Shown here piece after piece: positions 41,594-52,182 of a DNA stretch of 64,000 nt. Position 1 is the first letter of the stretch, and each line of letters begins with the position of its first letter. Below the pieces are notes generated by a model. The model was not told where the DNA came from, searched no databases, and worked only from the letters and a program-made list of their open reading frames with translations. This DNA comes from a bacterium UBP4_UBA6127 (GTDB lineage: Bacteria > UBP4 > UBA4092). The stretch spans positions 1,745-65,744 of the forward strand of contig DIVR01000006.1 of the NCBI GenBank assembly GCA_002428325.1, read 5' to 3'. The position numbers and the translations under genes are program-made.

Positions 41594-43351
41594 TTAACCT
41601 GGCAGATTTCCAGCCTTTTTAATTTGGAATTGAGAGGACTCCTTGCCGGGGATACCATATTCTCCCCAAATTCCGTAATTGGAACGAGACCTGACCCGCC
41701 AATACCATTTTCCCGAAGGAAGAATACCCTCAGTCCATGTCTTATTGGTTGTAGTAGAAATCAGGTATTCTGCGAAATCCGGACGGGAAGAAATCTGGAT
41801 TTCATATTGATAGGCATGAGGGACCGGCTTCCAGATAAATTGGACCTTTTTATCATAAATCAGCTTATTCTCGCTGGGAGATAACCTGATGGGAGGAATC
41901 AGTTTCCCTTCAACAGAGGCAATAGTGCCAGATCCCTGATATATCATATAGGGATTATTTTTCATTTCCCATGCAGCCAAGGTTGAATCAATCATATAAA
42001 TCATTTTTGCATCGAATTTTTTTTCCCCGAATCTGGCCACGCTATAAAGACCCCAAGTTCCGATTCTATGGATATCAGAGTCATGGGGATAGGTGTAGCC
42101 CATGATTCTGGTTACTTCCCATCGGTTAATATCATTCAGGTCAAAAGCCAATTCTTTCGCTGAGCTGGTAAAAAAATGGATAGTGGCCATACCATAGGGA
42201 GGAGCTGCCTCATAGGTATGAATTAGTTCATAAACAGGGACCATTCCTTCGCTGGAGGACCTGGAAAAAAAGAAAGGGATATCGTCTAACTTATAACCCA
42301 GTTGAATAGCTTTATTCATGCTGTCCTGTCCCATCAGGTACCAGACATCATAGGAACCGGAGACGATAGACCTGCTTGTCCGGTTATAGATGATATCGGG
42401 GAGATTTTTCTTAAAACAATATACTGGGTACCAGTCAGGGCCAGTAGATATATCGGTTTCCCCATAATTATCAATAAATCCTTTCCAAGGGGCAGCCGGA
42501 TGAGTCGTCAGCTGTTGCGGATTTGAAGGCTTCTGTTCCTGGCTCAGTAGGGAACTGTATCGACTGGGAATGGTAACTCTTCCTTGGGTATTTATCGCTT
42601 CTACGGTCCCCTGAGAACAATCCACCTGTGTTTTCATATCTTCTCTGACTCGGATAATAAACTCAGTCCCATGGACAAGGACATCACCGGCTGGAGTAGA
42701 AAACTTATACTGATTGGGGAGCTGGGCAACCTCCACATAGATTTGACCTTTAGTCACTTTTAAAACTGTTTTTTTCTCTGGTAAGAATTGGACCTGGGTA
42801 TCTTTATCCAACCATACCTTGATTTTGTTGCCTACCTCAACTTGGGCAAAAGAGGCTGTATCCGTCTGAAGAAATCCCCCCTGGGTTAATTCAAAAACAG
42901 TGAATACCGGAGTGGGTATCCTGGTAATATCCTGTTTATAAGAGATTCCCTCCCCAATAAAACGGGCAATTTTGATGGGAGCCAGGTTGAGCCTGCCTCC
43001 ATTGAAACACAGGGTCCAAATAAGAAGTATCATGACAGACATTATCATTGCCGCCGCGGAAAAGGAGAGAACTCTTCGATTGAGAAAAGGTTTCAGCCCT
43101 TTTCTTTCAACTCTTAACGTTTCTAGAGGGGATGATAGAACCTGTTTTTTAATCAATTCAGGTTTGTTTGCGGGATATTGATATTTGGAAAAAGCTTGAA
43201 GTATTGAAGATTCAAACTGATGTTGCTGGTCAAAATAAGATTTACACTGGTGACAGTTCTCCAGATGGTTCAAGAGAACCTCATATTGTTTGCCAGATAA
43301 GGAACCATTCAGGTGTTTATCTGTTAATCTTTTGTAAAACCAGTGAATCAC
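41594..43351 (-). CDS. FecR-like anti-sigma/sensor protein with a large outer part
   Basis: The 585-residue protein starts with a zinc-finger anti-sigma domain (LLNHLENCHQCKSYFDQQHQFE). One membrane segment follows (SAAAMIMSVMILLIWTLCF, near 95-113), then a FecR domain (about 150-240, with TDTASFAQVEVGNKIKVWLDKDTQVQFLPEKKTVLKVTKGQIYVEV and STPAGDVLVHGTEFIIRV). The C-terminal 330 residues have no recognised catalytic domain; the last 90 look like FN3 (FIWKPVPHAYQYEIQISSRPDF). GTG start overlapping the sigma gene stop (GTGA). It would hold the ECF sigma factor until an outside signal arrives. Confidence 0.85.
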   Translation of the reverse strand: MIHWFYKRLTDKHLNGSLSGKQYEVLLNHLENCHQCKSYFDQQHQFESSILQAFSKYQYPANKPELIKKQVLSSPLETLRVERKGLKPFLNRRVLSFSAAAMIMSVMILLIWTLCFNGGRLNLAPIKIARFIGEGISYKQDITRIPTPVFTVFELTQGGFLQTDTASFAQVEVGNKIKVWLDKDTQVQFLPEKKTVLKVTKGQIYVEVAQLPNQYKFSTPAGDVLVHGTEFIIRVREDMKTQVDCSQGTVEAINTQGRVTIPSRYSSLLSQEQKPSNPQQLTTHPAAPWKGFIDNYGETDISTGPDWYPVYCFKKNLPDIIYNRTSRSIVSGSYDVWYLMGQDSMNKAIQLGYKLDDIPFFFSRSSSEGMVPVYELIHTYEAAPPYGMATIHFFTSSAKELAFDLNDINRWEVTRIMGYTYPHDSDIHRIGTWGLYSVARFGEKKFDAKMIYMIDSTLAAWEMKNNPYMIYQGSGTIASVEGKLIPPIRLSPSENKLIYDKKVQFIWKPVPHAYQYEIQISSRPDFAEYLISTTTNKTWTEGILPSGKWYWRVRSRSNYGIWGEYGIPGKESSQFQIKKAGNLPG

Positions 43352-43926
43352 AGAAATTCCTTTTCGTTTAAAATCGTTTGCAGCATATGCCGGACCCGGC
43401 GTAACCGGATATCCGCAGTAAATCTGGTAATATCCAGTAAAGCGGCTATTTCCAGGTAATCCAATCCTTGAACGTAATGAAGGGAAGCTACCTTCCGGTA
43501 TTTATTCGGCAGTCGTTGGATGGCTTTTTGAACCCTTTCAATTTCCAAATGATTATTGATTTGGGTATGGGGGTCCGGTCCCAGAGAAGACTTTTCAACA
43601 TAATACTTCTGCAAATCTGTCAAGTCGGTCATAGTTATTTCATTGATTTTGTCAGGATTATTCTTTTTACAGGCCCAGGCTTTTCTGGTAATAATAACCC
43701 GGCTCCATGCCAGAAATTTACCCGGCTCTTTCAGTTGGTATAAATTATGATAGATATCCAGCCAGGCTTCTTGAACTACATCCTCAGCCAGATTCTTATC
43801 CGGGAGATGGGAATAGGCTATACACATAAATGCCCCATAATATTGATCCACCAGGAGGTTGAAGGCTTCCCTGTCTCCTTCCATGGCCTTGATGACCAGG
43901 GTTATGTTACTTTCATATCTCTTCAT
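43348..43926 (-). CDS. ECF-subfamily RNA polymerase sigma factor
   Basis: The 192-residue protein has sigma-70 region 2 (DREAFNLLVDQYYGAFMCIAYSHLPDKNLAEDVVQEAWLDIYHNL, about 16-60) and region 4 (RLPNKYRKVASLHYVQGLDYLEIAALLDITRFTADIRLRRVRHML, about 139-183). It lacks regions 1 and 3, so it is of ECF size. It is translationally coupled to the FecR-like gene. Target promoters cannot be read from sequence; the nearby exported-protein operon is a possible target but no shared promoter motif was found. Confidence 0.92.
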   Translation of the reverse strand: MKRYESNITLVIKAMEGDREAFNLLVDQYYGAFMCIAYSHLPDKNLAEDVVQEAWLDIYHNLYQLKEPGKFLAWSRVIITRKAWACKKNNPDKINEITMTDLTDLQKYYVEKSSLGPDPHTQINNHLEIERVQKAIQRLPNKYRKVASLHYVQGLDYLEIAALLDITRFTADIRLRRVRHMLQTILNEKEFL

Positions 43927-44138
43927 TTATAGATGTGATAGAAAAATAGGATATATCGACAAAATATTCAAAAATAGCCTCAATCTGGGGTGATTGACTC
44001 TTCTGAGAGGGCTAGCTAAGAAATTAACATAATACGAATGAGGCATCCTGTCAACAGTGAGCAGGTGGGTTTTAGATAGACGCTGCAATAAGTGTTGTCG
44101 AGAATTATAAATAAATCTCCTAAAGAAGCGATTGTCCT

Positions 44139-46298
44139 GTGAGAATTAACGGGCAGGGAACCAACCTTCTGTTTCCAGGGTTATTATTAAATAAAGCTTT
44201 AGAAAGAGAGCCTGTTAATTTGAATCATCTCAAGGATGCGAAAAGCGCCTACCTTCAAATGGCGATCCACCAACCTGTCCAATGGTACCCTTGGTGTGAA
44301 GAGGCTTTCAACCAAGCCCGGATACAGGAAAAGCCTGTGTTATTGGATGTTGGAGCTTCTTGGTGCCACTGGTGCCATGTGATGGATAGAGAATCTTATG
44401 AGAATCCCGAGATTGCCAGCCTGATAAACCAATTATTTATCGCCATTAAGGTAGACAGGGATGAACGGCCTGATATTGACAGCCGTTATCAGCAAGTAGT
44501 CAGTCACCTTACCGGGAACGGAGGATGGCCATTAACAGGATTCCTGACTTCAGAAGGAAATTTATTTTATGGGGGAACCTATTTTCCTCCAGAAACCCGA
44601 TATGGAAGGCCTGGATTCCCTGAATTATTAAAACAGGTGGCTTTTGAATATCGACATAACCGGGATAAGATTTTACAGCAGTCTCTTAAAATCAAGGAAC
44701 TCCTGAGGGTTCAAATACCTGAAACAGGGGAGGATTCAGTCCCGCCTGCTCTTCTCCTTGGAAAAATCATTAAATCCATTAAACAAGCCTTTGACGATAA
44801 AAATGGGGGAATAGGCAGGGCTCCAAAATTTTTCCATCCCAGCGCAATTTTGTTTGCTCTCAATCAATATCAACAGACTCATGACCCGGAATTAGAATCT
44901 TATATCAGATCAACTCTCACCCGAATGGCCCTGGGAGGAGTATTTGACCATTTGGAGGGAGGTTTCCATCGTTACTCAGTCGATGAGAGATGGACAGTCC
45001 CCCATTTTGAGAAAATGGTTGTGGACAATTCAGAACTATTGATATGCTACAGCCGGGCTGCCGTAATTTTCAAGGATCCTCTCTTTGAAAGAACCAGCCG
45101 ATTAATCAAAAAATATCTTGTTGAGAGTCTTCATGATTCTTCCACAGGTTGTTTCTATTCCTCTCAAAATGCGGATATTTCATTAGAGGATGATGGAAGT
45201 TATTACACCTGGACCCTGGAAGAACTCCATCAAGTTTTGGAACCCGGAGAAGTTAGGGTCCTGACCCAATGGTTTGACCTTTCATCTCAATCCCTGGTAC
45301 AAGGGGCGGAAGGAAGGCATGTATTGGTGGTAAGTGAGCCGGGTATTCAATGGGTTCAAAGTGAATCTACTAATACCTTTTTTCTGGATAGGCTTCCCTT
45401 GAAGGATATTCTTCAAAAATTATCATTATCACGGAAGAAGAGACAGCTACCTTCGGTTGATGAGTCCCTTTATGTGAATTTGAATGGAATGGTGATTCGC
45501 GCCTTGATTGTATATGGGATGTCTTGGAGTGATAAAAACAGTTTGGCTATTGCCGGCAATGCGTTGGATACGATTATAGAAAATGCGTGGGATCCCCAGA
45601 AAGGATGGCCGCATCGAATTACTCTGGATACCTCTCCTGAAAATATGTTGAGATTTCTGGATGACCAGGTTCAGATGTTGCTGGCCTTACTGGCTGGATA
45701 TGAAGTGTCAGGCAATATCTCTTACCTTAAGTCAGCGCAGGCCACAGCCGATATCATTATCAGGGATTATTATTTAAATGGGGATAAGGGAGGAACTGAT
45801 GTGCCGATGGAAAATTCCAGGGAAGGGTATCTTTTGGTAAGCCATATCAGTTTACTGGATACTCCCTCCAGTTCTTCTGCGGGATTGTGTATTCAGGCCC
45901 TTATACAATTGGGAGATATTACTGGAAACTCAGTGTACCGGAATTATGCCAGAGAATTATTGAATTGTTATCTGCCCAGGGTCGCGAATGCCGGACTGTT
46001 TGCTTCCGCTATGGGAATTGCTGCCGATAGATATTTAGCACCCCTTACTAAACTAACCCTTGTAGGCCGTTCAGAGGAGCCTGTCTTCAGGCTTTTTATG
46101 GATAAAGCCATATCTTCTCCCTATCCATTCCTCCTTCTGGAATACATTCACCCTGACCGGACAGATTTGTCTCTTATGTCCCCTTCCGGAAAGAGCCTCC
46201 TGGAACTCTATAACCGGAACCAGAGACCCCTGGCTCAGTTCTGCCGGGAGAGTCGCTGCCAACCGCCTGTCGATACCCCTGAAGGGTTGGTTCTGTAA
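44139..46298 (+). CDS. DUF255/YyaL-type thioredoxin-fold protein
   Basis: The 719-residue protein has the N-terminal thioredoxin-like domain of the YyaL/SPATA20 family: PVQWYPWCEEAFNQA, SWCHWCHVMDRESYENPEIA with the CxxC pair, VDRDERPDIDSRYQ and GGWPLTGFLTSEGNLFYGGTYFPPE. The large remainder is an alpha/alpha-barrel like N-acylglucosamine epimerases (RAPKFFHPS, GGFHRYSVDERWTVPHFEKMVVDN). GTG at 44139 with AAAGAAG upstream is the start. The role is unknown; a thiol-redox or sugar-processing role has been proposed for the family. Confidence 0.9.
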   Translation: MRINGQGTNLLFPGLLLNKALEREPVNLNHLKDAKSAYLQMAIHQPVQWYPWCEEAFNQARIQEKPVLLDVGASWCHWCHVMDRESYENPEIASLINQLFIAIKVDRDERPDIDSRYQQVVSHLTGNGGWPLTGFLTSEGNLFYGGTYFPPETRYGRPGFPELLKQVAFEYRHNRDKILQQSLKIKELLRVQIPETGEDSVPPALLLGKIIKSIKQAFDDKNGGIGRAPKFFHPSAILFALNQYQQTHDPELESYIRSTLTRMALGGVFDHLEGGFHRYSVDERWTVPHFEKMVVDNSELLICYSRAAVIFKDPLFERTSRLIKKYLVESLHDSSTGCFYSSQNADISLEDDGSYYTWTLEELHQVLEPGEVRVLTQWFDLSSQSLVQGAEGRHVLVVSEPGIQWVQSESTNTFFLDRLPLKDILQKLSLSRKKRQLPSVDESLYVNLNGMVIRALIVYGMSWSDKNSLAIAGNALDTIIENAWDPQKGWPHRITLDTSPENMLRFLDDQVQMLLALLAGYEVSGNISYLKSAQATADIIIRDYYLNGDKGGTDVPMENSREGYLLVSHISLLDTPSSSSAGLCIQALIQLGDITGNSVYRNYARELLNCYLPRVANAGLFASAMGIAADRYLAPLTKLTLVGRSEEPVFRLFMDKAISSPYPFLLLEYIHPDRTDLSLMSPSGKSLLELYNRNQRPLAQFCRESRCQPPVDTPEGLVL

Positions 46299-46421
46299 AG
46301 ATTTATGATTCCTGCTTGAGATAGCGGACTGATACCCCTATAATCTAGAAAATCTGATTATCAACAAAAATATTCATAGGGGAGTCCGGTTCTTTATTGA
46401 ATACCGGAGTTGTGGGAATAT

Positions 46422-49400
46422 ATGGACTCAGAAAAGCAGGATTTATCTAAGAATAATTACCTAAATAAACTGGTTAAAGAACTGCTCCTGATATTACTCT
46501 TTACCATCTCGGGTGTGATTTTGTTATTCATACTGCGGGCATGGAATATTACTCATTCTTTATTTGGCTCATTAATTCCCCATATTTTAATTTACATAGG
46601 TTTTATTGGGATCGGATTGGTTTTATATGGAATAAAAAGACACCACGAGTATATTAAGCATAATCATGAATGGAAACGCCTAGAGAGTGGACTCAGGCAG
46701 TCAGAAGAATCTTATCGAACGACATTGGATGCGCTAGATGTCCCCATGCATGTGGTGGACAGTCATTTAAATATTATCCTGGTGAATAAAGCCTTCCTGA
46801 ACTGGGTACGACATTACGGCCAGTCAGATGATATCCTCGGAAAGAATCTCAAGGACATTTATGGATTTTTATCTCCCATTACCTGGGCTGAATATAACAC
46901 GGTGATGGATAAGGGGAAAATCTACCAGACGGAAGAAAAAGTTGTATTAAATGGACAGGAAATCCTGACCGAAACAAAAAAAATCCCGGTGATTGAGGAT
47001 AATAAAGTCCAAAGGATTATTACGATAATCCACGATGTCACCTTTCGAAAACGTATGGAGAACGAAAGAGAATCCTATCAACGGCTTTCCATTAGCCTTG
47101 CTTTGATTCATTCCATCCGTGAACTGTCAATTCTGTTATCCCGAGAAGCCAAGTTTATGTTTAATTATGATTCATATTACTTTGACTTATATGATGCAGA
47201 TAAAAAATATTTAAAAAATATATATGCAGAAGATACTCCCTCAGATGGCATGAATACCCGGGAAGTTCCTGTGGAGGATAGTTATGACGAGAATGATTCA
47301 GTCTTGAATTTGATTTCCGGCAAAGCCAAACTGACTAATCGAAATGAAGAAATCAATCTAGAACAACTGCAACTGCGGCCTTTTGGGTTTGCGGAACGGC
47401 GTTCCCGCTCAATTATGGTGGCTCCTTTGAGGTCTGACAGCAAGATAGCGGCGGTGGTCTCTGTTCAAAGCTACCATGTCAATCAATATATGCAAGAGGA
47501 CCTGGAGGTTTTTCAAACGCTGATCAATCAATGTGAAGCTGCGTTTAACCGGATCCTGGCGGAAGAAGAGTTGAGGAAAACCAATCTTAACCTTGAACAT
47601 AAAATCCATGAAAGAACGGCGGCTCTGTCAAAATCCAACAGTATGCTGGTGCGGGAAATATCGGAACGAAAAGAAATAGAATCCATTCTCAAAGAAAATC
47701 AGAGGAAATTATATACCCTGTTGGAAAACCTGCCCGGGGTTGCTTACCGTTGCCGTTATGACAGCCATTGGACCATGGAATATATCAGTGAAAATTGTCT
47801 GGAATTGCTGGGCTATCGGCCCTCAGATATCCTTTTTAATCACCGGGTAGAATTTAATGAATTAATCCATCCTGAAGACCGGGAAAATGTTCATAATACG
47901 ATTAATAAAGCGGTTGAAAATGATGTTCCTTTTGAGATTGTATATCGAATCAGGACTGTTTTTGGGGATATTAAATGGGTTTTTGAAAAGGGAGTCGGGG
48001 TCAGGGCGGAAGACGGGGTCATCCAGGCCGTTGAAGGTTTCATCCAGGATATCACTCAGGAGCATCTGGATAATGCCCAAATGAAGGCCTCCGGTGAACG
48101 ATATCGAAAGATGGTTGAGTCTGTCACTGACTGGTTCTGGGAAATCAATCCTGAAGGACGTTATACCTATGTCAGTCCTCGGATACAGAATATCCTGGGG
48201 TACAGTCCTGATGAAGTATTGGGAAAGACTCCTTTCGATTTGATGAGTGAAGAAGAGGCCTGCCGAATATCTCCGATTTTTAAGCAATATGAAAATGAAA
48301 AAAAAGAATTCCACTTACTGGTTAATAAAGCCATCCATAAAGAGGGATATCAGGTTGTTCTGGAAACCAATGGAACTCCAATTTATGACGATGAGGGAAA
48401 CTATGCCGGATATCGGGGGATGGACAGGGATATAACCCAGAAGACCAAAGATGAAAAAATAGGTCGGCAAAGAGATTATCAGATCATGAAACAGCATAAG
48501 GCTCTTCTGGAATTGGCTAATGAAAATGATTCCACTGAACAGTCTCTGACTGATTCTCTGGAAAGGATATGTCAGATTGTCAGTAAATCGATGGATGCTG
48601 ACAGGGTCAGTATCTGGCTTCAAAGCGTAGAAGGTGATTCTCCCCGACTCAAGGCCGAATATGATTTAAAAGAAAACCAATATCCACCGGCTTTGCATGT
48701 GATACAGGATGAACATTTCAATCAATTATGGAAGCATATATTAGCCAAGGGGACTTTTTTCTATGATAACCTTTCCACCCTGACAGATTTTCAGGAGGAA
48801 TGGTTGACTTATCTTACCGACCATTGTTTATTATCGGGGGGATTTGTTCCGGTTCAGTTAGCAGGGAAAATAACGGGAGTATTGTGCTGTTTCTACCGGA
48901 ATGCCGGACGGAAATGGGAACCCTTCGAGATTGAATTCCTGGAAACAGTGGCTTACCACATCCTCTCCCAAGAACAGCAATGGAAAAAAAAGAAAGATGC
49001 TGAGACTCTGAAATTATTGTCTGAAGAACTGGCTCAGCAGTTAAGGTTGTTTGATGAAGTACTGGAAGGAAGCCCGGATCCTGTTGCCCTTTTTGATACC
49101 GAAGGCCGAATCCTTTATGCCAATAGGAATGCCGCCGAGCAAATCGGAGCTAAACCTGAAGCCTTAATGGGGAAGACTTTTCTGGAATTGGGATTTCCAA
49201 AAGAATATGATGATGAGTTACTGGAACAAATTCGAACCTCCATTAAGACCATGCGGTTTCTTCGGGATGAGTCTTTGATACATACACAAGATGGCGACAA
49301 ATGGTTTGAATATATCCTGAAACCCTTACATTCTCTCGATGGAACCATTAAGACTGTCTTGCTGACCGCCCGGGATATAACGGTCCGGGTTAAATATGAG

Positions 49401-50927
49401 GAAGACCTTAAGCATATCAATGAAGACAGGAAGGAACTCGAATCTATCATTAACCGAAGTTCTATCTTGTTTTTTTCCTGGAAACCTGAAGTTGATTTGC
49501 CTGTCGAATATGTATCAGAAAATATTAAACAGTATAAATATACTCCCGATGATTTTTATCAGGGCAGACAATCCTTCTTTAATATCATTCATCCTGATGA
49601 CCGTTCTAAATTAAGAGAATGTATAAGTAAATTGAACCATACGGGTATCTATTCCATTCGGGAGCAATTTCGTCTCATCACGTCATACAAGGCAGAGCGA
49701 TGGGTGGATGGGTTGATTTGGGTTCGATATGATACCGAAAACCAATCCGCCCAATATCAAGGTATCCTGGAAGATATCACGGATAAAAAAGAGGCCCAGG
49801 ATGCCCTAAAGATAAGTGAGGAAAAATACCGGGCGTTGGCAGAATCGGCGCAAGATTATATCTTTATCATTAATTCAGAAAGCCAGATTGTTTATGCCAA
49901 TGAATATACCTCTCGGCAGGTGGGTATTCCTGTGGGAGAATTGCCGGGTAAGAATATATTTACTATCTTAGAACCGGGTTTACATAATAAAGTCGAGAGA
50001 AGTTTTCAAGAACTTCTGAAAAACAAGACACCCACCAGTATCAGTGACCGATTTATTATCAACGGAAAGGAGATCTTCCTGGAATCTGTCATTACTCCCT
50101 TGTTGGATGGTGAAGATAATGTCCGTTCTCTTTTGGTTATCAGCCGGGATATCACCCAACGTAAATTGGCGGAAAGAAAAATTGAAGCCTTGAACCAGGA
50201 GTTGGAAGGCCGCTTGAAAGAATTGCATGATGCTAATAATGACCTGGAATCCTTTAATTCCATGGTGACCCACGATTTACGGGGCAAGTTGAGCATAATA
50301 TCAGGGTATTTCAGTTTACATAAAGGCCATCTTGGGGATAACCTGGATCTGATTACGGATCATCATTTGGAAGTCATAAACCGTAATATTGTCCGTATGG
50401 ATGAGATGATAAATGATCTGTTAGCTTTATCCAGATTTAATAAAAAAGATATGACATTACAGGAAGTGGATATGGGAAAGCTGGTAAATACATTGATTAC
50501 GGAGCAGGCTGAAACCCTCAGTAATCGAAAAATCCAGTTTATCCAAAATGATATGCCTCCAGCTTTTGGGGATGAATCCTTAATCAGTGAACTCCTGATG
50601 AATTTGATATCCAATGCAATTAAATATACACGGGTCAGAGAAACCGCTGTCATTGAGACCGGGGGATGGGAAGGTAATAACCAGTCTGTTTATTATATTA
50701 AGGATAATGGAATTGGTTTTGATATGAAATATGCTGACCAATTATTCAATGTGTTTCAGCGATTGCATAAAGAATCAGAATATGAAGGGACAGGTGTGGG
50801 GTTGACCATCGTACTGAAAATACTGAATCGGCATGGGGGAAGTATCTGGTTTGAAGCCCAGCCCGACCAAGGAGCGACTTTCTTTTTCACTCTTCCTGCC
50901 CGGAGTAAACCAGAGCCGATTATATAG
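46422..50927 (+). CDS. Very large hybrid-free sensor histidine kinase with many PAS and GAF domains
   Basis: The 1501-residue protein has two N-terminal membrane helices (LLILLFTISGVILLFIL and LIYIGFIGIGLVLYGI), a first PAS (about 85-215), GAF (225-385), coiled coil (390-425), PAS (430-545), PAS (555-670), GAF-like (685-855), and three more PAS units (875-1245). Then come HisKA with His1284 (SMVTHDLRGKLSII) and HATPase_c (NLISNAIKYT, DNGIGFDMKY, GTGVGLTIV). The start at 46422 follows GGGA. No receiver domain is present and no regulator gene is adjacent, so its partner is unknown. It likely integrates several small-molecule or redox cues. Confidence 0.92.
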   Translation: MDSEKQDLSKNNYLNKLVKELLLILLFTISGVILLFILRAWNITHSLFGSLIPHILIYIGFIGIGLVLYGIKRHHEYIKHNHEWKRLESGLRQSEESYRTTLDALDVPMHVVDSHLNIILVNKAFLNWVRHYGQSDDILGKNLKDIYGFLSPITWAEYNTVMDKGKIYQTEEKVVLNGQEILTETKKIPVIEDNKVQRIITIIHDVTFRKRMENERESYQRLSISLALIHSIRELSILLSREAKFMFNYDSYYFDLYDADKKYLKNIYAEDTPSDGMNTREVPVEDSYDENDSVLNLISGKAKLTNRNEEINLEQLQLRPFGFAERRSRSIMVAPLRSDSKIAAVVSVQSYHVNQYMQEDLEVFQTLINQCEAAFNRILAEEELRKTNLNLEHKIHERTAALSKSNSMLVREISERKEIESILKENQRKLYTLLENLPGVAYRCRYDSHWTMEYISENCLELLGYRPSDILFNHRVEFNELIHPEDRENVHNTINKAVENDVPFEIVYRIRTVFGDIKWVFEKGVGVRAEDGVIQAVEGFIQDITQEHLDNAQMKASGERYRKMVESVTDWFWEINPEGRYTYVSPRIQNILGYSPDEVLGKTPFDLMSEEEACRISPIFKQYENEKKEFHLLVNKAIHKEGYQVVLETNGTPIYDDEGNYAGYRGMDRDITQKTKDEKIGRQRDYQIMKQHKALLELANENDSTEQSLTDSLERICQIVSKSMDADRVSIWLQSVEGDSPRLKAEYDLKENQYPPALHVIQDEHFNQLWKHILAKGTFFYDNLSTLTDFQEEWLTYLTDHCLLSGGFVPVQLAGKITGVLCCFYRNAGRKWEPFEIEFLETVAYHILSQEQQWKKKKDAETLKLLSEELAQQLRLFDEVLEGSPDPVALFDTEGRILYANRNAAEQIGAKPEALMGKTFLELGFPKEYDDELLEQIRTSIKTMRFLRDESLIHTQDGDKWFEYILKPLHSLDGTIKTVLLTARDITVRVKYEEDLKHINEDRKELESIINRSSILFFSWKPEVDLPVEYVSENIKQYKYTPDDFYQGRQSFFNIIHPDDRSKLRECISKLNHTGIYSIREQFRLITSYKAERWVDGLIWVRYDTENQSAQYQGILEDITDKKEAQDALKISEEKYRALAESAQDYIFIINSESQIVYANEYTSRQVGIPVGELPGKNIFTILEPGLHNKVERSFQELLKNKTPTSISDRFIINGKEIFLESVITPLLDGEDNVRSLLVISRDITQRKLAERKIEALNQELEGRLKELHDANNDLESFNSMVTHDLRGKLSIISGYFSLHKGHLGDNLDLITDHHLEVINRNIVRMDEMINDLLALSRFNKKDMTLQEVDMGKLVNTLITEQAETLSNRKIQFIQNDMPPAFGDESLISELLMNLISNAIKYTRVRETAVIETGGWEGNNQSVYYIKDNGIGFDMKYADQLFNVFQRLHKESEYEGTGVGLTIVLKILNRHGGSIWFEAQPDQGATFFFTLPARSKPEPII

Positions 50928-51094
50928 GAAAAGCCATTTGGAAAGGGAGATCTGTAGGATAATCTGTGGAGTTTCCCCCATAAGGCAGGTGGCTTTTATT
51001 ATGGGATATCTTAACCCTCACGATATTTTATTAGCCTCCTGTTATAGGGTAATTTGAGTCAGCTTATTCAAGATTGGTAAAATAATAACTAGAA

Positions 51095-52039
51095 ATGATG
51101 AATAGAAATATAGAGAACCCTCAAATATTGGCGTTTGTAGGCCCTACTGGTATTGGAAAGACGGCTATTGCCATGGAACTGGCCCATGAATGGCATATTC
51201 CCATTATTTCCTGTGATTCAATGCAAATTTACCGTTATATGGATATCGGAACCGCCAAACCTACTGTAGAGGAACAGCAGGTTGTTCCCCACTTAATGAT
51301 CGATTGCGCAGACCCTGATGAGCATTATGATGCATACCGATATCGCCAGGAAACCCTGGATATTATTCAATCCCTGTCTGGAAAAGTGAAAAATCCCTTT
51401 GTGGTGGGAGGAACCGGCTTTTATTTGAAAGCTCTCCTGGAAGGGCTGTTTGAAGAAGTGAAGATACCCCTTGATTTCAGGCAAACCCTGATGGATCAAT
51501 ATCAAAGTTGGGATAATCTTCGTCTGCATGAACAGTTAATCAAAACTGATCCCGAAACAGCACAAAGGCTTCATCCTAATGACCGGAAACGTGTTCTAAG
51601 GGCACTGGAAGTCTATGAATTTACAGGAAACCCTCTGAGTTGGTACCACCAGCAACATAAACAGAGGCAGTCGACAGTGGAATCCTTGGTCATCGGTTTA
51701 AGGATGCCGATGCCTGAATTATATAAACAAATAGGATGTCGGGTTGAAAGGATGATGGCCCAAGGTTGGGTAGATGAAGTCATATTTTTAAGAGAAAAGG
51801 GTTATTCTCCATCTTTAAATTCCATGCAGGGACTTGGTTACAGGCAAATTAATGATTATTTGGAGGGTCGGTTGGACTATTCTCAGCTTCCTGAAATCAT
51901 TACCCAGGTTACCTGCCAGTATGCAAAAAGGCAAATGACCTGGTTCAGGGGTAATCCTCATTTGATCTGGTATGACCGGGACCATCCCCATCTGTTATCT
52001 GAAATCAGGGAAAAGGGCCGAATTTTCTGGAAATTGTAG
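51095..52039 (+). CDS. miaA: tRNA dimethylallyltransferase
   Basis: The 314-residue protein has the P-loop GPTGIGKTAIA, CDSMQIYRYMDIGTAKPT, HDPDEHYDAYRYRQ-like block and VGGTGFYLKALLEG, and RRQMTWFRGNP near the end, all MiaA motifs. It puts a dimethylallyl group on A37 of tRNAs that read codons starting with U. It is followed by hfq and hflX, a common gene order in Gram-negative bacteria. Confidence 0.95.
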   Translation: MMNRNIENPQILAFVGPTGIGKTAIAMELAHEWHIPIISCDSMQIYRYMDIGTAKPTVEEQQVVPHLMIDCADPDEHYDAYRYRQETLDIIQSLSGKVKNPFVVGGTGFYLKALLEGLFEEVKIPLDFRQTLMDQYQSWDNLRLHEQLIKTDPETAQRLHPNDRKRVLRALEVYEFTGNPLSWYHQQHKQRQSTVESLVIGLRMPMPELYKQIGCRVERMMAQGWVDEVIFLREKGYSPSLNSMQGLGYRQINDYLEGRLDYSQLPEIITQVTCQYAKRQMTWFRGNPHLIWYDRDHPHLLSEIREKGRIFWKL

Positions 52040-52182
52040 GAAATTAAGGTTTCCCCCCCGGCAGGATAATCTAAAAAAAACTCTAGATGACTTGCCATTA
52101 GATTGCTGATAGGATATTATTCTGAAATCCCTTTTTATTGAGGGAAAGTATCTGGTTCTATCTTTTTGGAGGATTAATGGTA

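Noticed and set aside
52053..52059. Seven-C run after miaA as a second poly-C switch
   Set aside because: It lies in intergenic DNA without promoter hexamers at a proper distance and is short.
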